Positions 6,471-10,310 of a stretch of DNA of 10,310 bases are shown piece by piece. The DNA comes from DAOUFU01 sp034429275. Its GTDB lineage: Bacteria > Chloroflexota > Anaerolineae > Aggregatilineales > Aggregatilineaceae. The translations under genes were made by a program, and so were the position numbers. Under the pieces are notes generated by a model. That model was not told where the DNA came from. It saw only the letters and a program-made list of their open reading frames with translations, and did not search any database. Where the stretch lies: NCBI GenBank assembly GCA_034429275.1, contig DAOUFU010000038.1, forward strand, positions 1 through 10,310. Direction: 5' to 3'. Within the stretch, counting starts at the first letter, position 1, and each line of letters starts with the position of its first letter.

Positions 6471-6499
6471 CAGGGGCGGGTTTGTACAACTCGCCCCTG
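6471..6499 (+). other. Perfect 8-bp stem-loop enclosing TTGTACAA, upstream of dnaJ
   Basis: CAGGGGCG (6471-6478) pairs with CGCCCCTG (6492-6499). The 13-base interval contains the palindrome TTGTACAA (6482-6489). It lies 38 bp before the dnaJ -35 element. It could be a DNA operator site or a second weak terminator arm for dnaK; the sequence alone does not decide. Confidence 0.4.
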
Positions 6500-6536
6500 C
6501 GCGGGTTGACCGTCAGCGCGCCTGGGCAAATAACCC

Positions 6537-6566
6537 TTGTGAAGTCTCCCCGCAGTGGGATAGAAT
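6537..6566 (+). promoter_or_regulatory. Promoter of dnaJ
   Basis: TTGTGA (6537-6542, 4/6) and TAGAAT (6561-6566, 5/6 to consensus) are separated by 18 bp. Transcription would begin near 6573, giving a leader of about 20 nt before the ATG at 6592. The 202-bp gap after dnaK, with hairpins, supports separate initiation here. Confidence 0.5.
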
Positions 6567-6591
6567 CTCTCGGACTGAGGATCATCGACCA

Positions 6592-7752
6592 ATGGATGCC
6601 ACCATGCCACGAGATTACTACGACATTCTGGGCGTATCGCGCGACGCGTCGGCGGAGGACCTGAAGAAAGCTTTCCGCAAGCTGGCGCGCCAATATCACC
6701 CGGACGTGAGCGACCTGCCCGACGCCGAAGAGCGCTTCAAGGAAATCAACGAGGCGTATGCGGTGCTCTCCGATGCCGACAAGCGCGCAGCCTATGACCG
6801 CTTCGGCCACGCGGGAGTCAATGGGATGGGCAGCGGCTTCAACGGCTTCAGTGGCGGTTTTCCCGGCTTCGAGGAAATCTTCGAGGACCTGTTCGCCGGG
6901 TTCACCGGCATGGGGGGATCGCGCCGCCGTCGCAATGGCCCGGTGAAAGGGCGCGATCTGCGCTATGACCTCAGGATTTCGTTTGAGCAGGCGGTCTTTG
7001 GCGCGGATGTTGAGATCGAAGTGCGCAAGCGCGATGTCTGCCCGGTCTGCGAGGGCCGGGGCGCAAAGCCGGGGACCGATCTGCGCACCTGCCCGGACTG
7101 CAACGGCACCGGCCAGGTGCGGCGTGTGCAGCAGACCCTGCTGGGCAGCATGGTGAACATCACCGAATGCACGCGCTGCAATGCCACCGGCAAGGTGCCG
7201 GATCAGCCGTGCACCGAATGTAACGGGATCGGCTCGGTGGTGCGCAACCGCAAGCTGACGGTGACCATCCCGCCGGGCGTGGACGAGGGCACCCAGATTC
7301 GGCTGAGCGGCGAGGGCGAGCCGGGACTGCGCGGCGGCCCCAACGGTGACCTGTTTGTCGTGCTCTCGGTGACCCCGCACGAGTTCTTCAAGCGCCGGGG
7401 CAGCGATGTGATCCTGGAAGTCTCGGTCAACGTGGCCCAGGCGGCGCTGGGGGATACGATCGTGGTGCCGACGGTGGACGGCGATACGGAAATATCCGTC
7501 CCGGCGGGCACGCAGTCGGGCAAGGTGATCAAGCTGCGCGGGCGAGGAATCCCCCGTCTGCGGCGCGATGGCTCGACTTCGGGCCGCGGCGATCAACTGG
7601 TGCTGATCACGGTGGAAGTCCCCACGCGCCTGACGCGCGAGCAGCGCGAATTGTTCGAGAAGCTGGCCGAGTCGCTGGGGCACGAAGTCACGCCACAGAA
7701 GGCCGGGCGCGGCTTCCTGGACCGGGTGGCGGATTTCTTCGGTGGCAGCTAG
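6592..7752 (+). CDS. dnaJ: DnaJ, Hsp40 co-chaperone (type I)
   Basis: A 386-aa J-protein that delivers clients to DnaK and stimulates its ATPase. Domain order is complete: J domain (about 6-72) with the HPD motif at 36-38; a Gly/Phe-rich linker (about 75-108); a cysteine-rich domain with four zinc motifs beginning at C150, C167, C193 and C207 (the third reads CTRCNATG, with alanine in place of the first glycine); and the C-terminal peptide-binding barrels (about 217-345) plus dimerisation tail. The ATG at 6592 has GAGG eleven bases upstream. The ATG at 6604 gives the more usual MPRDYYDILGV start but has no nearby ribosome site, so either is possible. Ends about 60 bp before a good terminator. 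Confidence 0.97.
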   Translation: MDATMPRDYYDILGVSRDASAEDLKKAFRKLARQYHPDVSDLPDAEERFKEINEAYAVLSDADKRAAYDRFGHAGVNGMGSGFNGFSGGFPGFEEIFEDLFAGFTGMGGSRRRRNGPVKGRDLRYDLRISFEQAVFGADVEIEVRKRDVCPVCEGRGAKPGTDLRTCPDCNGTGQVRRVQQTLLGSMVNITECTRCNATGKVPDQPCTECNGIGSVVRNRKLTVTIPPGVDEGTQIRLSGEGEPGLRGGPNGDLFVVLSVTPHEFFKRRGSDVILEVSVNVAQAALGDTIVVPTVDGDTEISVPAGTQSGKVIKLRGRGIPRLRRDGSTSGRGDQLVLITVEVPTRLTREQRELFEKLAESLGHEVTPQKAGRGFLDRVADFFGGS

Positions 7753-7812
7753 CCTTCGCGCCGGGCAACATCGGCGGCGCCGGACAGAATCGGCGGCGGT
7801 AGTCATGGAGCG

Positions 7813-7837
7813 GGCGGGTATCACGGACCCGCCTTTT
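7813..7837 (+). terminator. Rho-independent terminator of dnaJ
   Basis: GGCGGGT (7813-7819) pairs perfectly with ACCCGCC (7827-7833) across a 7-nt loop and is followed directly by TTTT (7834-7837). It lies 60 bases beyond the dnaJ stop. The stem is short but GC-rich and well placed. Confidence 0.65.
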
Positions 7838-7885
7838 GCTGCGTCTGTCCCCAGGGCGCGAGTCCGGCGAGGCGGCGGGCAGACC

Positions 7886-7926
7886 AAGCAGAACGCACAA
7901 CAAGCAGAACGCACAACAAGCAGAAC
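7886..7926. repeat. 16-bp direct tandem repeat, about 2.6 units
   Basis: The unit aagcagaacgcacaac occurs at 7886-7901 and again exactly at 7902-7917, followed by its first nine bases at 7918-7926. The units abut with no spacer, so this is not a CRISPR array. It runs straight into the hairpin at 7928. No coding frame uses it convincingly. Confidence 0.9.
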
Positions 7927-7927
7927 A

Positions 7928-7963
7928 AAGAGAAATGAGCAACGTGCGTTGCCCATTTCTCTT
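7928..7963. other. Long hairpin in the dnaJ-prmA intergenic region; possible bidirectional terminator
   Basis: AAGAGAAATG (7928-7937) pairs perfectly with CATTTCTCTT (7954-7963). After one A-C mismatch, GCAACG (7939-7944) pairs with CGTTGC (7947-7952), leaving a 2-base tip. The 36-base structure is nearly symmetric, so it would form on either strand. There is no long T-run, but each outer arm is AT-rich. The rest of this 472-bp gap (7753-8224) shows no credible gene. Confidence 0.6.
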
Positions 7964-8127
7964 GCGCGTATCACTTTGAGGAGGAGGACGGGGTCCGTTG
8001 GTCACGATGGGGCTTCGATGACTGGTTCAGCACACGTCAATGTGAACCCCGTCTGACCATTACTATACCACAGTTTTTGTTACAATGTACATTACAATCA
8101 TAAAAAACAAGAAAATTATAACTTTCC

Positions 8128-8155
8128 TTGAGTTTTTCTCATGCCTATCTATAAT
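8128..8155 (+). promoter_or_regulatory. Promoter of prmA
   Basis: TTGAGT (8128-8133, 4/6) and a perfect TATAAT (8150-8155) are spaced 16 bp apart at the end of an AT-rich tract (about 8060-8160). Transcription would start near 8162, giving a leader of about 60 nt. That leader contains a small GC hairpin (GGCGCG at 8190-8195 with CGCGCC at 8202-8207) just before the ribosome site. Confidence 0.65.
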
Positions 8156-8224
8156 ATTGCAGGCTGTTGAGGGAAAATCGTGCTGGCAGGGCGCGCTGTG
8201 ACGCGCCGGAGATGAGGAGGGCGC

Positions 8225-9160
8225 GTGAACTGGGTCGAAGTGACGGTTGAGGTCGATGGCGAGGCGGCGGAGGCGGTCGCCGATGTGCTGCACCGCTACG
8301 GGTATCAGGGTGTGGCTATTGAGCAGGCGGGTTTTCCGATCGAAGTGTGGCCGGACGAAATTCCCCCGGCGGACCGGCTGATCGTGCGGGCGTATTTCCT
8401 CGATAACGACGAGGCCGAAGCCAACAAGCAGAAGCTGCGCGAGGCCCTCTATTACATGGGCAAGCTCTACCCGATGCCGGAGCCGCGCTTCTCTATCGTG
8501 CGCGACGAAGACTGGGCCGAAGCCTGGAAGGCGCATTACCAGCCGGTGCGGTTGGGGCGGCGAATCTACATTCGCCCGGCGTGGGTCGAGCCGACGGCGG
8601 AGCAGCGTCCCGACGACATCGTGCTGATTATGGACCCCGGCATGGCCTTCGGCACGGGGACTCACCCCACCACCCAGCTTTGCCTGATCGCACTGGAGGA
8701 GTTGATGAGCGGCGAGCGGGCCGCGCTCGAAGGCGGGCACGTGCTCGACCTGGGCTGCGGCTCCGGCATCCTGGCGATTGCGGCGATCAAGCTGGGGGCA
8801 GCGGACGCGCTCGGCGTGGATATCGACGAGCTGGCCATCACCTCTACCCAGGAAAACGCGGCGCTGAACGGCGTAGCCGACCGGATTACCGTGCAGCAGG
8901 GCAGCCTGGAGGTGGTGCGTCCCACCGGGCGGCAGTTCGACCTGCTGCTGATGAACATCCTGGCGAAGGCGATCATCGGCCTGTGCGACGAGGGCCTGGG
9001 CGAGGTGCTGCGGCCCGGCGCTCCGGCCATTTTCAGCGGGATCATCCAGGACCAGGCCGACGATGTCGAGGCCGCGCTGCGACGGACCGGCCTGGAGCCG
9101 GTGCAGCGCCGTACGGCGGGCGACTGGGTGGTGATCGAGGCGCGCAAACGGGGCGGTTAG
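8225..9160 (+). CDS. prmA: PrmA, ribosomal protein L11 methyltransferase
   Basis: A 311-aa SAM-dependent enzyme that methylates ribosomal protein L11 in the cytosol. The N-terminal L11-recognition domain (about 1-110) begins WVEVTVEVDGEAAEAVADVL. It is joined by a linker to a Rossmann-fold methyltransferase domain. Hallmarks: DPGMAFGTGTHPTT at 137-150, the most diagnostic PrmA motif; the SAM-binding VLDLGCGSGILAIAA at 173-187; an acidic DID at 199-201 that would hold the ribose; and NILA at 244-247 in the substrate-side loop. Length is normal for the family (about 290-315). The GTG start at 8225 follows GAGGAGG by only four bases, a tight spacing. The dnaJ-prmA order also occurs in Firmicutes heat-shock clusters, but here prmA has its own promoter. 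Confidence 0.95.
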   Translation: MNWVEVTVEVDGEAAEAVADVLHRYGYQGVAIEQAGFPIEVWPDEIPPADRLIVRAYFLDNDEAEANKQKLREALYYMGKLYPMPEPRFSIVRDEDWAEAWKAHYQPVRLGRRIYIRPAWVEPTAEQRPDDIVLIMDPGMAFGTGTHPTTQLCLIALEELMSGERAALEGGHVLDLGCGSGILAIAAIKLGAADALGVDIDELAITSTQENAALNGVADRITVQQGSLEVVRPTGRQFDLLLMNILAKAIIGLCDEGLGEVLRPGAPAIFSGIIQDQADDVEAALRRTGLEPVQRRTAGDWVVIEARKRGG

Positions 9161-9217
9161 CGCGTTGGGCGCGAGGGGAGTCCTTGCGCTAGAGTCTGGG
9201 CGAAAGGAGCGAGTCCT

Positions 9218-10084
9218 ATGACTGACTTTCGCCTGCCACAGCAGACACATCTTGGCGGCGTGCGGCTTCGGGTGACTCACCTGGACCGCGCGCTCGCGTT
9301 TTATCAGGACATCCTCGGCCTGGCCCTGGTGGAACGTTCCGGCGGAAAAGCGGTGCTCTCCGCCCGCGCCGAAGGCCCCGCGTTGGTGACGCTGATCGAG
9401 CTGCCGGGCGCGGTGCCCAAACCGCCCGGCACCACCGGCCTGTTCCACGTGGCGATCCGCGTGCCGCAGCGGGCGGACCTGGGGCGGCTGCTGCGCCGCC
9501 TGGGCGAGGCGGGCTGGCCGCTGCACGGAGCCTCCGATCACGGCGTGAGCGAGGCGCTCTACCTGGCTGACCCAGACGGCAGCGGCCTGGAACTGTACCG
9601 GGATCGCCCGCGCGAGCAGTGGGCCTGGCAAGGCGACCAGGTCGCCATGGTCACCGGGTGGCTGGATGTGCGCGGCCTGCTGGCCGAAGCCGACGATTCG
9701 CCCTGGCAGGGCATCGCAGAAGGCGCGGATATCGGGCACGTTCACCTGAGCGTGAGCAGCCTTCGCCAGGCAGAGTCGTTCTATGCTGACCTGCTGGGCT
9801 TCGACGTGATGCAGCGATCCTATCCGGGGGCGTTATTCATGGCGGCGGGCGGCTACCACCATCACCTGGGGGCGAATGTGTGGGGCGCGCCGCGGCTCGT
9901 CCCGCCGCCCGATGACGCGGTGGGCCTGCTCGATTTTGAGATCGTCATCCCCGATGCAGCGGCATGGCAGGCGGCGGTGGAGCGGCTGGAGCAGGGGGGC
10001 GCGGTCCGCCTGCCGGGCAGTGAACCGCGCGCGCATTTCCGCGATCCCGATGGAATTGGGGTCACCCTGGTGAGGGCGGGATAG
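9218..10084 (+). CDS. Two-domain VOC (glyoxalase / ring-cleavage dioxygenase fold) protein, CatE-like
   Basis: A 288-aa protein with two vicinal-oxygen-chelate domains (about 9-130 and 170-287). It closely resembles B. subtilis CatE, annotated as a catechol 2,3-dioxygenase, as I remember that protein: THLGGVRL with H11, GLFHVAI with H77, VSEALYLADPDGSGLELYRDRPR-type segment with E125, then IGHVHLSV (H174, H176) and GGYHHHLGANVW (H214-H216). H11, H77 and E125 form a plausible 2-His-1-carboxylate metal site in the first half. The second half ends GVTLVRAG without the equivalent glutamate, as in CatE. Fe or Mn dioxygenase activity is possible, but the substrate is unproven. The ATG at 9218 follows AAAGGAG by eight bases. 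It lies 57 bp after prmA with no clear promoter, so co-transcription is likely. Confidence 0.87.
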   Translation: MTDFRLPQQTHLGGVRLRVTHLDRALAFYQDILGLALVERSGGKAVLSARAEGPALVTLIELPGAVPKPPGTTGLFHVAIRVPQRADLGRLLRRLGEAGWPLHGASDHGVSEALYLADPDGSGLELYRDRPREQWAWQGDQVAMVTGWLDVRGLLAEADDSPWQGIAEGADIGHVHLSVSSLRQAESFYADLLGFDVMQRSYPGALFMAAGGYHHHLGANVWGAPRLVPPPDDAVGLLDFEIVIPDAAAWQAAVERLEQGGAVRLPGSEPRAHFRDPDGIGVTLVRAG

Positions 10085-10096
10085 AGCCGCCCTCAC
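10070..10096 (+). terminator. Perfect 10-bp hairpin spanning the VOC gene stop; possible terminator
   Basis: GTGAGGGCGG (10070-10079) pairs with CCGCCCTCAC (10087-10096) around a 7-nt loop that holds the stop codon. There is no T-run directly after. A second stem follows, GGGGGTGAA (10117-10125) with TTCGCCCCC (10137-10145, one G-U pair), with TTTT at 10153-10156. Together they probably end the prmA transcript, though neither is a textbook terminator. Confidence 0.4.
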
Positions 10097-10142
10097 TCAC
10101 GGGTGCATTCCAAATTGGGGGTGAAATTGCGAGGACTTCGCC

Positions 10143-10303
10143 CCCCTCGTGCATTTTGATAAGGTGAGCGGATAGGGGTGGGCGAACGGCTGGCCTCACC
10201 CCCGACCTGCGCGCCTCATGGGAGGCGCCTGGTCTGCCCCCTCTCCGAAAATTTTCGGAGAGGGGGCGGAGCGGCCCGGTTTTGGCCGCGCGGGGGTGAG
10301 GCC
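10143..10303 (+). repeat. Copy 4 of the intergenic repeat: full 112-bp core 10192-10303 with right-type flank on its left
   Basis: The core 10192-10303 has perfect 12-bp terminal inverted repeats and is identical to copy 2 at 110 of 112 positions. Its central palindrome is perfect over 32 bp (10236-10267). The left flank (10143-10191), read in reverse complement, matches the right flank of copy 2 at 22 of the first 27 bases and ends with the same atgca-x-x-gggg type block. The core therefore sits opposite to its flank compared with copy 2. The other flank is cut off by the window end after seven bases. Confidence 0.85.
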
Positions 10304-10310
10304 GGGCAAC

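Noticed and set aside
7886..7926. CRISPR-like array
   Set aside because: The repeated units directly abut with no unique spacers, are only 16 bp long, and no cas gene is nearby.
7742..8056. Short + strand frame after dnaJ
   Set aside because: It overlaps the dnaJ end, runs through a terminator, the tandem repeat and the hairpin, and gives an Arg/Gln-rich low-complexity translation without a ribosome site.

Overview
The window reads as a high-GC bacterial chromosome segment with ordinary housekeeping and metabolic genes. The most likely source is the phylum Chloroflexota (Anaerolineae or a relative). This is a judgement from overall protein character and gene order; no rRNA or other marker is present to prove it. 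There is no plasmid, phage, tRNA, CRISPR array or complete insertion sequence.

Layout. (1) 1-1939, + strand: a partial repeat copy, a promoter, a family 4 glycosidase (GH4, resembling 6-phospho-beta-glucosidase BglT) and, 23 bp later, a 118-aa protein of unknown function. (2) 1940-2307: an intergenic region holding a complete copy of the local repeat and the terminator of the next unit. (3) 2308-3401, - strand: a promoter driving an isochorismatase-family cysteine hydrolase and then a GNAT acetyltransferase. (4) 3402-3790: divergent intergenic region with another repeat copy and the grpE leader. (5) 3791-7752, + strand: the chaperone cluster grpE, dnaK, dnaJ. GrpE is the nucleotide exchange factor and DnaJ the J-protein co-chaperone of the Hsp70 DnaK, so this is a full KJE machine. 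dnaJ has its own promoter. No hrcA gene and no CIRCE operator are present. (6) 7753-8224: terminator, a short tandem repeat, a long hairpin, then an AT-rich promoter. (7) 8225-10084, + strand: prmA (ribosomal protein L11 methyltransferase) and a two-domain CatE-like VOC metalloenzyme. (8) 10085-10310: hairpins and a last repeat copy.

The most unusual content is not in the genes. Four intergenic regions carry a repeat with a 112-bp core. The core is bounded by perfect 12-bp inverted repeats (ggcctcaccccc / gggggtgaggcc), contains a long central palindrome, and can be drawn as a closing stem around three hairpins. Less conserved flanks of about 40-50 bp, left and right types, surround the core. 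The two full cores are nearly identical while their flanks have diverged. In the last copy the core lies in the opposite orientation to its flank. This looks like a small non-autonomous mobile or invertible unit seated in an older repeat.

Other points worth a look are a non-standard signature tetrapeptide (CDGA) at the GH4 metal and substrate site, an inverted repeat in the grpE leader that could be a heat-shock operator, and a TGTACA hexamer that I find only upstream of grpE, dnaJ and prmA.
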